A stretch of DNA of 64,000 nt from Haemaphysalis longicornis. Taxonomy: Eukaryota > Arthropoda > Arachnida > Ixodida > Ixodidae. The notes under the pieces were generated by a model. That model had not been told where the DNA came from. It saw nothing but the letters and a program-made list of their open reading frames with translations, and did not search any database. The translations under genes were made by a program, and so were the position numbers. The stretch is from positions 286,742,817-286,806,816 of the forward strand of contig CM023448.1 in assembly GCA_013339765.2 (NCBI GenBank). The letters run 5' to 3'. Of the stretch, positions 35,207 through 46,770 are shown in pieces (position 1 is the first letter of the stretch; each line of letters starts with the position of its first letter).

Positions 35207-35490
35207 CTAGTAGAGTTTCTTGTAGAGTTTCTTGTAGAGCCTGTTGCGTGTGAGTAAGGTTTGAGTAGTTTCTGACGGGTTTTAATAAATTTATCTCAAT
35301 TATATTTCTATAAGATTATTATTGGGCACAGTCATAACATCCTGTTGCATACGAGCTTAGTTGAATAGAATTTCTGACGAGTTTTTATTAAATGTATCTC
35401 CGCTAGCTTTCGACATAATTCTTAAGTATAGTCGTAGCATACTGTTGGCTGTAAGTGATGTTTTCTGGCGAGTATTAACAGCGGGGTTTT
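35207..35490. repeat. Degenerate tandem repeat, unit about 100 bp
   Basis: A short TAGAGTTTCTTG repeat (35207-35237) is followed by a unit beginning CCTGTTGCGTGTGAG at 35238, repeated as CCTGTTGCATACGAG at about 35341 and as CTGTTGGCTGTAAG at about 35442. Each contains TTTCTGACG(A/G)G followed by TTTTAATAAAT-like sequence, with the third unit cut short. Confidence 0.6.
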
Positions 35491-35690
35491 TGGGGGCTCG
35501 CAAAGTCCGGCGGTGATGTCCGTCCACCCAGGCGCCACCGCTCCCAAGTGCTCCCAAGACCAATAAACAGCCTTTCATCGCGCGATCTCAGAACGGGGCG
35601 CAATAGCACCTCCACACATGCACCGGTAAACTACCAGACCTCCGTGGGTCAGCTATAAAAACGCAACAGTCTATTAAGACTAAACATAAC

Positions 35691-36100
35691 GAAGGCAACA
35701 AAACGCTCACTGCGTGTTCGTAATAAAAATTTATTGCCTGGCTAATGACCACAGTCTACAATTTAGGAGTTCGATTCACCCTTTATAAAGGCAATGCATA
35801 ATATGTTACAACTCACTCTGTCTGTTATAACTCAGTATATTGAAGGCAATAAAATGCTTGTTGCATTTTTGCAATAACAAGATTATTGAATTTCCATTGG
35901 CCACAGTTTACAAGATGGGAGTTTTGATTTCCTCTATAGAAACGTTATATTAAGTGTATTAAAACTCAGTGTCCTGAAGGTAATTAAATGTTGGTTGGGT
36001 TTATTGACTTTCCCATGACTTCAGTCCACAAAGTGAGTTTTAATTGGTTTATTGTGAACTCTACACAACCTCAATACGAAGTTCATAAAGCTCAAAGTCC
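35691..36100. repeat. Degenerate tandem repeat, three units of 125-151 bp
   Basis: Units start with GAAGGCAA or GAAGGTAA at 35691, 35842 and 35976. Each contains CCACAGTCTACAA-like and GAGTTTTGATT-like sequence in the same order, and the first two end in AACTCAGT-like sequence. The units are strongly diverged. Confidence 0.65.
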
Positions 36101-36126
36101 ATTTTCATGAGCGGATCGAGACTTTG

Positions 36127-36195
36127 GGGAGGCCCAGTGGTTTTGTTACCGGTTTCACAGCGTAAAGGTCCCGGGTTCAATTCCCGGAACCTCCC
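36127..36195 (+). pseudogene. tRNA pseudogene or SINE head
   Basis: The acceptor stem GGGAGG pairs with CCTCCC. The T arm is perfect (CCGGG-TTCAATT-CCCGG). The anticodon arm does not form a 5-bp stem with a 7-base loop, so an isotype cannot be assigned and function is unlikely. A SINE head is an alternative. Confidence 0.5.
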
Positions 36196-36439
36196 AAACC
36201 ACATTTTTCTCTTGGGGCATCGAGTTTTCTTGGTCCGACGGTCAAAGCTCGGCCTAAATCGTTCTGTTGTTCAAAGTTTCGCACTACTCTTTCGCATAGA
36301 TTCTTTCTACTTACATCTACGTTCAAGCTTCCCATCACCATCATGGAACGTGCTGTTCCTTACTCTTTGCTGATCCTGCTCTTCGTAAAAACTGTATACC
36401 GTAATCGTTGCAGCTAGATGTTGATGCATTAGCTTCTGT

Positions 36440-36880
36440 AATCTCCAAACCGTGTCAATTTTATTGCTTGATCACAGTAACTCAGACTCTGCCGCTAATA
36501 ATGGTAATCTCCTCCTCATTAATCCTGGAATCTTTCTGGGGATCAAGAATATTACCTCGTGCTTTTTTTCTTGACGCCCTCGATAGCACAACATGTGCCC
36601 ATAATTCATTATCCATGAAGCCTTTTGTTCTTCTTACCTCGCTTAATCCTATGATAGCCCTTATATTGACTGTGACTTCCTCCAACATCAGATCGAAGTT
36701 TCCCTCTCTGGACAATACTGCCAAATTCAAGTTCTTGAGGTGGCTTGTCCGGACCCAGAGATTCCTAGCTTCCTCTACTCCATCACCAGCCTTACCGTCG
36801 CAGTGGACAGGTGCATTACAGACGCTCGAGACTGAGGGCAAACGTTTTGGTCGCTTGATCAAGGTGAAGTCGAATCCAGG
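36440..36880 (-). mobile_element. LINE endonuclease-domain fragment
   Basis: The minus-strand frame 36482-36862 (126 codons) includes HLKNLNLAVLSREGNFDLML and IGLSEVRRTKG. These resemble the AP-endonuclease start of non-LTR elements, where a conserved Glu (LSE) is followed by RR. It is truncated at both ends. It lies just upstream of exon A1 but on the other strand. Confidence 0.55.
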
Positions 36881-37004
36881 GTAGCGAGATTGTGTTTTGG
36901 TGAAAGATGGCTGTTTTGTCCCCGAGAGCTTTTCTACCGTTGTATGAATGAACCTGTCTAGCGCACCATCTCACGTATCCGTGATGCTGTTCCCTACCCA
37001 ACAG

Positions 37005-37278
37005 ATTCGGCGAGGAGCAGTTCTCCCACCGAGAGGCGCTGGATGGAGACCCGCTGAACCGGTGCAGTGAGCTCAAACCACGGCACTCCGTGGTGCCCCT
37101 GCACCTCGAGTCCTGCTACACCGTTGAGACGCACGAGAGGCGGCTTCGACCAAACGCCCTCACGGCCGAGGCCAGCTTCGCCTACCCACGTGTCTCCGGC
37201 GCTACGGACGAACTGACCATGAGCCCGATGACGGCCACGGGTTCGAGAACCGGTGGAGAGAACAACGCTAAGCGCTGG
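37005..37278 (+). CDS. Duplicated exon A, copy 1
   Basis: The acceptor CCCTACCCAACAG and the donor CGCTGG|GTAAGG flank 274 nt, open throughout in one frame. The translation has about 91 residues, including FGEEQFSHREALDGD, RCSELKPRHSVVPLHLESCY and TDELTMSPMTATG. Copy 2 (49791-50064) has the same length and the same splice sites. In copy 2 the central motif is RCSELRRRNSMVPLHLESCY, which I recall as similar to the NuMA/Mud C-terminal ELxRRNxxxPPHL..CY motif. That match is from memory and unconfirmed. The exon ends in phase 0. Confidence 0.5.
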
Positions 37279-37960
37279 GTAAGGGCAGTGCTGGTGCTAG
37301 TAAACTCTTATTTGGTAAACGTGTGCTCCACCATGATAGTCGTGGGAATGAGCGGGGCGAAAGAAAAGATTCGGGTCAATTTTTTTCCCGAGGGAACAAT
37401 CGAAATTATTATATCCTGATACACATGAGCCACAAACACACTTTTGAGACCATGGCGTGCCATTGTGTTCTATTCACCTGACACAGCCATGCACGAGGAG
37501 GAATATTTTACTTCTCGTCCTTTCCCCACGTTTTGGAGAAGCGGGATGACTGCATCACATGAGCATCATCTTGGTCCCACTCATTATGTAGACATTGAAA
37601 TTAGTAGGAAGCCAGTCATCAAGCGTTAAGGTAGGAGCGTCTGAAGTCGTTGGGCCTGTCCGTTCTGGTTTGTGACATTTTCACACACCATTCACTCGCG
37701 CAAGACTGTACGCCACTCGCTGGAAATTGCAATGTTACGATACCACCTGAGACAAAATACTAAAACGCCCCTTGTTAGAGTTAGAGGAGCCCGCTTCTTG
37801 GAGAGTAGCTTCCTTCTATTGGCTAACTGACTGCTAAGCTTGTCCTTGATGCTTCCTTTGATTAAAAAGACTCGCGACTTAGCTGCATACTAGTCTTGCT
37901 TCTTTGAGCTGCAATGAGTGTGGTCTGCACTGCCTCACAGTTTCCCTTGATCGTATGCAG

Positions 37961-38113
37961 GGACGCACCACCTCGCCCGTCGTGCCTCACCCCTGCATCG
38001 GTCGGCCGCATTTTTCTCGTGCCATTATGCCTCCGTCTAAAACACTACCTGGCAGCTGCCAGTGCACGGAGACATTGGCCCCGGTCGGCGCGGCTCCCGT
38101 ACTCGCGAGCAAG
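37961..38113 (+). CDS. Duplicated exon B, copy 1
   Basis: Preceded by CGTATGCAG and followed by GCAAG|GTACTT, the block is 153 nt, exactly 51 codons in phase 0, matching the phase-0 end of exon A. The translation includes GRTTSPVV and MPPSKTLPGSCQ. Copy 2 (50774-50926) has the same length. Differences between copies fall in all codon positions, so selection is not demonstrated. A second frame is also open, so the frame rests on the splice phase. Confidence 0.45.
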
Positions 38114-38564
38114 GTACTTTCTATGGCAGCCTCTGGAAAGCGTGAGCTAGCTTTGCCCAAAAATTGCCGACGAGGATTTTATTGAAGATCTGTTGGATGC
38201 CCAACATCCATGCGGCTATGATTCTCCCGTCTACATGAGTATTTCAAACTGTATCGCAAAAAAAGAAATGCGGCGCGAAAGAAAGAAATGTGTAGTCAGT
38301 CGGCATTCTCGTACGAAGTGCTGGTGTTGGGAGTGCTGCGCAGCGACTGGCAGCAGGAAAGTGGGGCGCCGTGAAAGTCAAAGCTTACCTTTGCCTCAAT
38401 TTAGGAAAGCGGTGCGGTGTTAAAGGTCTTGTGCACTAAATGAAGTAAAATAATTCTTTCTATTTCTTCGGCGAAGCTAGCGCCCGTATATCCTAAGCTT
38501 CCTCTGGATAAAGCGGGGAACGTTTTGTGTCACTGCTTTACAACGCGTAGCATCAAGTTGTGAT
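38114..38564 (+). other. Duplicated intron-like sequence, copy 1
   Basis: This stretch matches 50927-51380 in the second copy, including an open frame that reads YMSISNC in both. Because it lies downstream of a donor it is treated as intron here, but an alternative coding reading from exon B cannot be excluded. Confidence 0.35.
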
Positions 38565-40394
38565 TGTTTGGCTGTTTATATATGCACAGCGTGTCTGACT
38601 ATGGATGCAAACTGCTCCAACACTGCGGTAATCAGGACCGGTGGATATGTTAAAAAGGATACGGACACAGATATAACATTCCCTCTGAAATGAACAGAAC
38701 TAAATCACTAGCAAATACTGTTAGGGTCCTAGCCACACAACCTAGAGTACACGTATCTTCAATTGGTTCTTTTGCCACACACATGTTCTCCAGTTTTCTC
38801 TTTTCCAGCACTCTCGTGGCCGCTTATATATAGTGCGCTCTACCACTCCCCCTACTTCCAGCGACGCCTGCTCGGTCCGACACATGTTGATGATGTTTAT
38901 TGCCCTCCACTTTGAAACCGGACGGTATGGCACAGTGACATTAGTTATAACGCCGCTCTACATGCACCTCGCCTTCAAAAGGAAAAAAAAGCTTCCCTTT
39001 ATAGTAATTCAGCGCTCGTCTCAGTTGGTTCGGATGCCTTTCTCGCTGCTCTGTTTTTCCCACCAATATTGAAACTTCTTTTTACTAACCTCTACTGCAC
39101 TCCATTTTACTTTCCCGCTAAGCTCAACACCGGGCTTCCAAGGGCAGAGGTATACTCCATCACTGGCGACCGGTCTGATACTTGTGCACTCCGTTACAAT
39201 ACGTCTAATGATTTCCGGTTCTCTTCGTAGACTGCGCAAATACCATCCTGTACCTGCTCCTGGGTAACCGTCTTTGTTCACTGGAAACTCGTCCTGGCTC
39301 CAACAAGAAATACACACCCTTTAGTATTATCAAAGAAATTTTCCCTCGTGACTTCCTGCATGGCGATTCGGTAGATATCTAAGGATTTCTTTGCTTCGAA
39401 CCTTTTTCCCAGTGGTTGTCGACGATTCTTTCATTTTCTTTTTGATAGTCTTGCTCTTCTCCCCTGGGCTGCCAGGTTTCATTTTCTTTGTCCCACGCCT
39501 TCTCGTTTTTTTCTTTCCTGCGTGTCAACGCTCTTCATGCATACCGGAAATCTCTGGCCGCCCCTCTCTCGCCATCCATGTTTCTAATCCGCTTCGCAAA
39601 ACGTTTTGTTCTGCGCTTCTCTCACTTCATAGGAGGCCCATCCGACGTGCCTCTGCACCGGCTCCTTAGTTATGTTAAACAGTGCGCGCTCCTAATGCCA
39701 ATCGACATACCTCCCTCTGGTTCACTTGTAGCGCTGATTGAATCTCATTGGGAACACAACTGGGTTTGAAAACAAAAAGGGTCGGTACCATTACACCCTT
39801 CCAGCAGATCCCTATCATTGCTTCATATGTTTTATCCCCACAGTACTCTGTATTTTATAATAGAGCCGTTTGTTCTTGCTTTCATTCTTGACTGCTCCTC
39901 GCGCGTTTTCAGCTATCCTGGCCTGAGTTTATTCATCCGCCTAGATATTTCCATTTTCATCTGCGGCATTGTTGCATGTTGAACCAATACCTATTTGTTA
40001 GGAGCGGGTCATCTTAAAAAAAAAAACAAATTCTGACTTTTCAGTGCTAAACTGTAATCCAAGATCAGTGGCTTGTCCCATGCACATATCTTTGAGCGGT
40101 TGGAAACTATATCTTCATATGCTAGTAACATTACGTCGTCCGCATATATTAATACTGGGATGGGTTTTACTTCCTGTCCGTTGCGGCTGTAGCATACATT
40201 AAAAGTTGAAACCTATTTTACTGTCCTCAAATTTTTATTTTAGTCTTGTCATGTATGAGCAGCCGTGGAGACAAAGGACAACACTGCCTTAAACCTCCAC
40301 TCGTAAGTACCGGTTCGGTGCCCTTTAGCAACAACCTCGTAATTTCACCTCGCTCTCATTAAATTCCCTGCAGCAGCTGTAGAATTAGGCAAGG
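38565..40394 (-). mobile_element. LINE fragment with RT motifs, inserted in copy 1
   Basis: On the minus strand GGLRQCCPLSPRL (40267-40298 region) and IPVLIYADDVMLLAY are in one frame. YADD is at 40135-40146 and is the RT catalytic box. Other parts are broken by stops. The matching place in copy 2 (between 51380 and 51470) lacks this sequence, so I infer that the element was inserted into copy 1 after the duplication or lost from copy 2. Confidence 0.7.
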
Positions 40395-40640
40395 GCTTTA
40401 CCTCTATGACGAAGCCCAACATATGATTTGACTAAAAACGTGCACATGCGCAGAGACAACACGAAAGGCGAGAATGGCGTTTTTAGTTGCGCAATGTGCC
40501 TGCGTAGGGACCATTTTCCCCTCACATTAAATGTTCCGCCCCCTAGTTCACTAAATTGCCCACCAGGCCCCTTCGACTGGTTATTCTGGAGCATTGTCGT
40601 GAAGACACTCCACGGGGATTGACAGAAGGTAGGCTTTCCA
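40395..40640 (+). repeat. Collinear block C, copy 1
   Basis: This block matches 51470-51705. Both begin with GACGAAGCCCAA and contain the conserved acceptor-like TGCGCAG (40446-40452), and both end with a GAAGAC(A/G)CTCCACG region. A short third exon is possible: after the AG both copies read (R/V)QH.RR.WRF in phase 0 before a stop. This is weak. Confidence 0.4.
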
Positions 40641-42163
40641 GTGGTATAACAGGGTTAAGTGTCGTCAGAAGAACCTATGATTGTGTCACAGTTTCATAGT
40701 GCACGTGTTCCTTGTTATTGAGTGCAGCCAGAAAAGAAGCAGCTTGGAGTAGGGTTCTTGACAAAGAAATGGTATGATTACAGGTTTTATGTATTAGGGA
40801 TAAAATAATGGCGGTTGGTATCAATCTATCTCAGAGGAGCGAACCAAAGGTATAGTTCAAGGCTACGTATCAGCGTGCATGGGGAAGGGGATACTGACAG
40901 TTAGAGACGGATGGCGTAGCGACAATGAATAATGTAACTCGCAGTACGCGATTGCGAGGACCTGAAATTGGTAGCGTATCGGCTTGCTTCACTGAAAAAA
41001 AAAAAACAAAAAAAACGAAGAGAGATGGTAGACTTCTGTCACCCCATCCACATCACTTAATCTCTCCCCCTTCAACACCTCACGCTCTTCTCCTCCATCC
41101 TCCTCCCATCATAAATGCAATGGACGTGGGCTCAATTCAATTTTCACGCGTTCTCACTGTTGTCTCACGAACTGTCGGACCTGTTGAGATTCTGTTTCCG
41201 AAACAGCCCCAGCCGACGTCTTTCGATTTATCTTACCTTTTTTTGACACTGTTTTTAGGCGCGCTTCATTTGATATCGTAAAAATCTATTCAATGTGTAA
41301 ATTAAAGGGCGCTGGAGCTCTCAGTTATATACTGAAATTTCGCCTCAAATGGGCCCGTGGTCTCCTGTGCGCTGAATAATGTGGACATGCATAAGCCATG
41401 GCAATAGTTTTCGTAGTTTGGAATGTCGTTTCTCATGCATGCTACGTGATCAAGCATTCTTTCGCCTGTTTTTTGTCCGGACGGTTCATTCGAGTGACGG
41501 ATAGATGGACAGACAGGCGAACGGATGGACGGCCGGATGACAGACAGCCAGCCAGCCAGTGGGGCAGGCAGGCAAGGCAGGCAAGGCAGGCAAGGCAGGC
41601 AGGCATTATTTACGGCTTTTCATCAAGGTCAAAGTCGTTACTTTACGTAAATAGCGGTGAGAATAAAATGTTTTCTTTTTAAGTCTTCAATACTGCATTT
41701 TTTAATGAGGCGAACAAATTGATGAAGCATTTGTATGGAATTCCTACGTTTATTTTGCATGTTGTGTTGGCTCATACCACACAGGTAGGTATGTAAAGGC
41801 AAAGACATACCTATCAGCCGTGAAAGTCCGGCTTACGGCTTGTGTAGGAACTTTTACGGCTTATGTACGGACAAATGTTTCGTTAGAGCAGAATGTAGAA
41901 GTGTCTAGAAAAAAATAAAAGGGCCGTTGAGGATTGTTGGGAACAATGATTGTACTGGCTGTTTTTTCTGCTGTAATACCTTGAGAAATCCGAGTGGAAA
42001 GGTTATGCTAAGAATTTTGGCACAGGTAAACGTGCCTTTTCGATATCAGTATCCGTCCCATGAAAACAAATTTTATGAACAGGTCAGACGACAAATTTAT
42101 AGAAACACACATTGAAGGGAGTGTTGGCAGAAGAGTATCAAGTGCATTATATTTCTCTCGCAG
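40641..42163. other. No recognisable gene; GACA/GGCA microsatellite
   Basis: The stretch 41491-41610 contains GACAGACAGCCAGCC and three GGCAAGGCA units. An A run lies at 40996-41007. A 118-codon open frame (40925-41281) shows no motif. Confidence 0.45.
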
Positions 42164-42274
42164 GCTTAAAGGTGGCCGATTTTTCCTGTCCCTGAGAAGC
42201 TCGCCTCCGAGTGCCGGGGCTTCGGGGGGAAATCGATGGGCAGTCTCGCCAGCAACGTCCTCGCAGAGGGATGA
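42164..42274 (+). pseudogene. Duplicated exon D, copy 1, frameshifted
   Basis: An acceptor TTTCTCTCGCAG precedes a block homologous to 54449-54581. Copy 1 has 36 bases where copy 2 has 37 between the acceptor and GAGAAG, a one-base difference that shifts the frame. After it the frame reads PVPEKLASECRGFGGKSMG to TGA at 42272-42274. Copy 2 is open without the shift. The product is unknown. Confidence 0.4.
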
Positions 42275-42499
42275 TGTAATTCCCTCGACGCCTGTGCGAG
42301 CCCCCCTGTCAGAGCCGCCGCTTCTATTCGCTTTAGTGAAGCACTTTAGTTGCAGAAAATATTCATTTGTTTCCCTGCGGGCTTACGGCATCATGCCGAC
42401 TCATATTGTAAAATAGCAAAGAACCCCTAAGCTGTTCTAACGCGAATAAAAATGACGCATACGTCGAACAACGTCTCCCGCGATTCGATAGCGCAAGAA

Positions 42500-43935
42500 A
42501 GCGCGTCACGTGCCGGTGAGTGTTTCTATCTGCAAGTTTCGTAGAAGAGGCGGGTGGTTTTTTTTTTATTTCTACTCTTTTATACAGCATGGTAAGCACC
42601 GTTACAGGTTGCCAAATATCGCGTGCAAATACACCCCGCACAATCAATTCCACCTGGCTATGAGGAGGACTCAATGCACATTACACTGCAGATATTTGTT
42701 CGTTGTTTGAATTTGCTGGAAATGGCGGAAGCACTTTTGATTTAGATGAAACAAACAACCCATGTTTGTTTTCTTTACCCTAATCAATCTTCCTTGTTCC
42801 TTGTCGTGTGAAGTTGGTGAATATTGAGAGAAACACAGATAATGTGCGGGGATTTGTGTGAGATGAAAGGCTTCTGTACATATTTAGGAATCGGTCATTT
42901 TATTTTGTTGTTGTAATGGAAGAGCAGCAACGACGATACAAGTTAAAAACTTGAGCCCACCAGCTTTTTACTAGCGCTAAGCGACAGACGGCAAGAGACG
43001 CATGCTGTACAGTTACTACAGGAATAAACAAAGTAGGTAACGCTTGCCAACTGTAGCCATGACAGTAACAAAAAATTCCGAAGAGAAAAAAATATGCACA
43101 CTTGTTAGGGGAACAAGCGAACGAAGCGTTATAAAGTTGCGCAGGGAACCAGGAAAAATCTTATTGATTGTTTGGCTATTCAATGTGCAAATATCAGTAT
43201 ACGCAAATGCAATGGTAAAATAGAGATAAATGCACATGGGAACTACGTGTCTACACAAACATGTAAATGAAAACTATACACAAATTCAGATGCAACCTAT
43301 GGACCCCTACGTAATGCGCTACAAGTCGCACGTAGCAGCAATAGTAGTTGTAACATTATTCTTGGGAGCAGACGATTTGTTTGCAGTCATGGGTAGTTCG
43401 GGATGCCGGGAGCCCTGGCCGTCCGCCTTGCCCTGTCCACCAGCCAGAGTGGCCCTCGGGGTCGCTTCCGCGCAACTGGGCCTTCCTTTGCTCATTGCTT
43501 GGTTGAATAATGGGTAACACAGAAAAGGAAAAAAAAAATCAGGAGTCCTCCCACTCTGAAGGTGGATGACCAGGGATGCTAGGTTAACAGAAAATCTTGA
43601 AACAAGGTGCGAAATCTCGATGGAAGTCGTGCTCCGACTAGCCGTTCCCTTCATCATTCAGTCTGGGTAGATGATCTGGAATGCGCAGGAGGGAGGGGAG
43701 GCGCAGTGTAGGCGCATCCTTTCGCAGCGGAGAATTGTGGCACGGCGTCTTTAAGCAGGGGTCTTAACATGTCCCGCACACACGAAAATTTTCGACGTCC
43801 CCGAATTCCGTGAAGGAGAGCGAGAACACCTGGAGTAACCGAGTCCGCATTGCAGGATCTCGCACACGTTGGCTTCACGCCTCCGCCATTGAGAATTTGT
43901 TTATCGTCTCTGCTGCTTATTTTTGGGTGGGTGGA
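42500..43935. other. No recognisable gene
   Basis: Open frames of up to 114 codons exist on both strands (for example 43319-43657, minus) without a recognisable domain. No shared repeat is seen. Confidence 0.4.
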
Positions 43936-43939
43936 TGGA

Positions 43940-44500
43940 TGGATGAAAAAAACGTTTATTAGAGAGTGAAAGGGGGAGGGTAATGGGTAGGGGAGCAAAA
44001 AAATCCACAGGTGAAACCCGAGGTCCGGGCTCCAGATGCGACGGCTACTGCCTCCGCCCCCTCAATGAGCGCTGACCATGAAGCGCCTCCCATGTCTCTG
44101 TGTAAGTGGTGAGTGGGGGGTTTGTATCTCCGTGCCATTTCCGAGGACGAGACATGGATGTGGGAAATAAAGTTGATACTTCTGCGCACTGCTGAGTATT
44201 TTCATTCATGACTGACCCATTTTTTCCTAATGTAAGTGCCTATCGTAACTTGCTGAAGAGACGGTTTCCAAAGTTTGTGGAGAGTGGAACGTGGTATTCG
44301 TGGTCATAAGCGGCGCTGTGTGTGAGATCGGTTGCCACCCGGTCGGCTGCGTCGTTCCCCTAAAGGCCGTCGTGCCCTTGGGTCCATGCAATGAGTAGTA
44401 GTAGTTTTTCCTATGGGAGGGTAGAAGCCCCCTGAAGCGCTTTGGAATTGCTCCTGCGGCCAGGTGGAGGAGGAGGACAAACACTTCATTGAGCCTTTAA
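43940..44500 (-). mobile_element. LINE fragment, RNase H C-terminal part and 3' end
   Basis: The minus-strand frame reads AIPKRFRGLLPSHRKNYYYS, then a WxPGH-like region turned to LHGPKGTTAFRG, then a tail ending in an A/T-rich AAACGTTTTTTTC-like 3' end near 43950. This is the end of an element whose earlier part lies at 45290-46370, with the LTR at 44641 and a second LINE tail between. Confidence 0.55.
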
Positions 44501-44640
44501 AAGCCCTTTAGGGGGCCTGGTGACCGGCGTTCCGGGGACCGCAGCAGCCCTCGCCATGACCACCCGTTGGGTAGTTTGGAACTGCCCAGTGCCCACCGCC
44601 TGAAAGGGGGATAGGGGTTGTTGAGACAGTTCGAAAGTAC
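44485..44640 (-). mobile_element. Second LINE tail
   Basis: The minus strand reads AVPNYPTGGHG and then AAAGGGCTTTTAAAGGCTCA just before an AATGAAGTG end. This resembles the 3' end of a different LINE family. Only about 150 bp are present. Confidence 0.4.
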
Positions 44641-45190
44641 TGTTACGAATGGGCCAGCGCCGCAGTACTTCCCCGCATCACTCCTCGGCTGTGCGGCGAA
44701 GCCACTCGTGCGCCTTCGAAAACAGGCGCAGTCATGTCGGCAACAAGTTGCGACAAAGCCTCGTCAGACGCTTCGCTCTCTGCGCATTCGGCGGCTGCCT
44801 GCGGCGGCTGAACTTCGGCGGCTGCCTGCGTGGCTCGTCTCCACGCTCTTCAAGGACACAGAGGCCCCGTCGATCGCAACGGAGTCTCCTCTCCCCTCTC
44901 TCGGACTCAACGTGCCCGAGGCTATGAACGGCTTACGAACTCTGGAAAGAGTGTTGTGCGTGTTCCAGCCTGTTGGCGTTTGACCGTTATCGCTCTTGGG
45001 TATAAATACAGCTGCCCAAGCGTTGTAAACCATTCCTGTTAGAGCAGCGAATCGATGTTGTCGCTCTGCTCGAGTCCTGTATTGTAACCTCGCCCGTCGG
45101 GGCATTGTTCTTTGGCTTCGGCTCACCTCTCGCTATGAAGTAAACAGTTACGTTAGCCTACGGCTTCTGGACTTCTTCACGGCTGCAACA
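44641..45190 (+). mobile_element. LTR of a gypsy-like retrotransposon
   Basis: TGTTACGAATGGGCC opens the block and GGCTGCAACA closes it at 550 bp. A TATA box (GGGTATAAATAC) is at 44999-45010. The minus-strand LTR at 6579-7179 matches over its length. The start of gag follows at 45228. The block separates LINE fragments at 43940-44640 and 45290-46370, so it probably inserted into that LINE. Confidence 0.75.
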
Positions 45191-45227
45191 GCGGCTGGCC
45201 GCTCGCATCATACACGCTACCACTCGT

Positions 45228-45290
45228 ATGTCGGAGGCCACGGAGCTCGGATCCGGTGCCCCCGCTCGGTCGCAACAGTACATGGTAGAG
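45228..45290 (+). pseudogene. Truncated start of gag
   Basis: ATG at 45228-45230 opens MSEATELGSGAPARSQQ, matching the start at 6541 on the minus strand for the first ten residues. LINE-like sequence on the other strand follows, so only about 20 gag codons remain. The exact junction is uncertain. Confidence 0.5.
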
Positions 45291-46370
45291 TGTTTACACT
45301 GCTCCGAAAGCCGGGCAATTGAGGGAGGGGTAGACAGAATACATGCGGTGCGGGTGGTAGCGACAAGGGAGGGTATGGGTTTGCGCCAGTCGCCATAGCC
45401 GTTCTTCAATGTTGGATAAATCCGGGTGTGCAGGAGGGAGCTGGTGGCTTGAGAAGCGGTCACGTGCCGTAAGGTCTTGGAAGGTAAAGAGACTGTCGCG
45501 AGGGCTCCGTGGAAGGATTCGAGGCCTGCTAGGACGGTGAGCTTTTCAGTGATCGCACGGCGCGTTGCGATATGAAAATGCGGCTTCATCCTTCCCCTAG
45601 AAGAGCTAACAGGATGGCCCGGCCTCCTTCTACTCTGTTCCAGTGTGGAGGGGGGTCATGGTCTTGGACAGCTCCTCTGTAGTCCACTATTAAGATCGTG
45701 GCGTTGGTGCCATCGTACATGTGGACATCCGAATACAGTGTATTTTCGTGATCTTTACATTTCCGAGGAAGGAACTTAACCCAGCCTGTCTCCTCTTTTC
45801 GTGGAGGTTAAGATCCCCGTTCTTCGGCAGGGGGAATGTTTTTAAATGCAGACGTTGTTTAGCCATCATAACTGTCATGTCGTCGAGTCATTTTCGCTCA
45901 GGTGGGGTGCCTGCTTTCCAGAGAATGGCGCGGCCCGTTTTAGTGCTTATGAGACGCTCTTTTTGCGCTGTGAGGTGGCTTCCCAGATCTCTTACAAGGA
46001 GTTATGGAGACCTTGTTGAAAAAAATATCCGTTCTCTGTGAAGATTGGAAGATCCAACGCCGCTTTGTAGGCCTTTCGGATAATGATATTGGTTCTCTTC
46101 TGTGTTGGTGAGCCGATGATAGGGCGGGATGTACGATATTCGACACATGATTATTGCTTGAATGAGTTTAATTGTGTTTCCCTCGCTCATTCTTGCTCTT
46201 TTCCTTGCGAGGCGTTTTACCGTTTGGACCAACTGGTTGGTGGTTTTCTGTAGTTAGGCTGTTGTAAGGTCGACTCCGGCGTTTCCTTGTAGGTTCATTC
46301 GTCTCAGCAAAACAAACACCCTCATATGTCACTCCTACAATGCCATCGCCAATCAACAACGTATACAGCG
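45290..46370 (-). mobile_element. LINE fragment, RT end to RNase H start
   Basis: On the minus strand the region 46370-46000 reads KMVQTVKRLARKRARMSEGN and ISYIPPYHRL, the segment after the RT active site. Near 45700-45740 an RNase H start (VHMYDGTNATILIVDYRGAV) is visible. Stops and frameshifts break it. It belongs to the same lineage as 3375-4920. Confidence 0.55.
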
Positions 46371-46770
46371 ATATCAGTTATTTTGAATTTGATCTCTAGC
46401 CGATGCCGGGACATTATTGATATCCAAGTGAAACTTGTAAAAGTTGCTATAGGTATCAGTTCTTACGCACATGTTTAACGTCTGCCTTATTTCAGCGACA
46501 TTTCCTGAACAACTGTAGAGAGCAAAAGTAACTGCAGTTTATCGAAACGGGGGTCACCACAATGTTAGAAATAACGGACAGCACGCGGCCGCTATCATCA
46601 TCGCCGTATTTCAGTCTGAGTTCCAGCATGGTTAACAACAGCGATGCTTAATGCACCGTGTTGTCTGCATTGAATTCCACTCCGACAACTGGTTCTTTCA
46701 ACGATGAGCAATGTCATATACGATGGGTATCAAAACAAAGAACTTTATTAATAAAACTGCAGCAATATGC

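Noticed and set aside
36127..36195. Functional tRNA gene
   Set aside because: Acceptor and T arms pair well, but the anticodon arm does not form, so I keep it as a pseudogene or SINE head.
34290..36880. Extension of the segmental duplication leftwards through the LINE fragments
   Set aside because: The LINE pieces near both copies of exon A belong to the same family, but their offsets do not agree with 12.8 kb, so they are treated as independent insertions.
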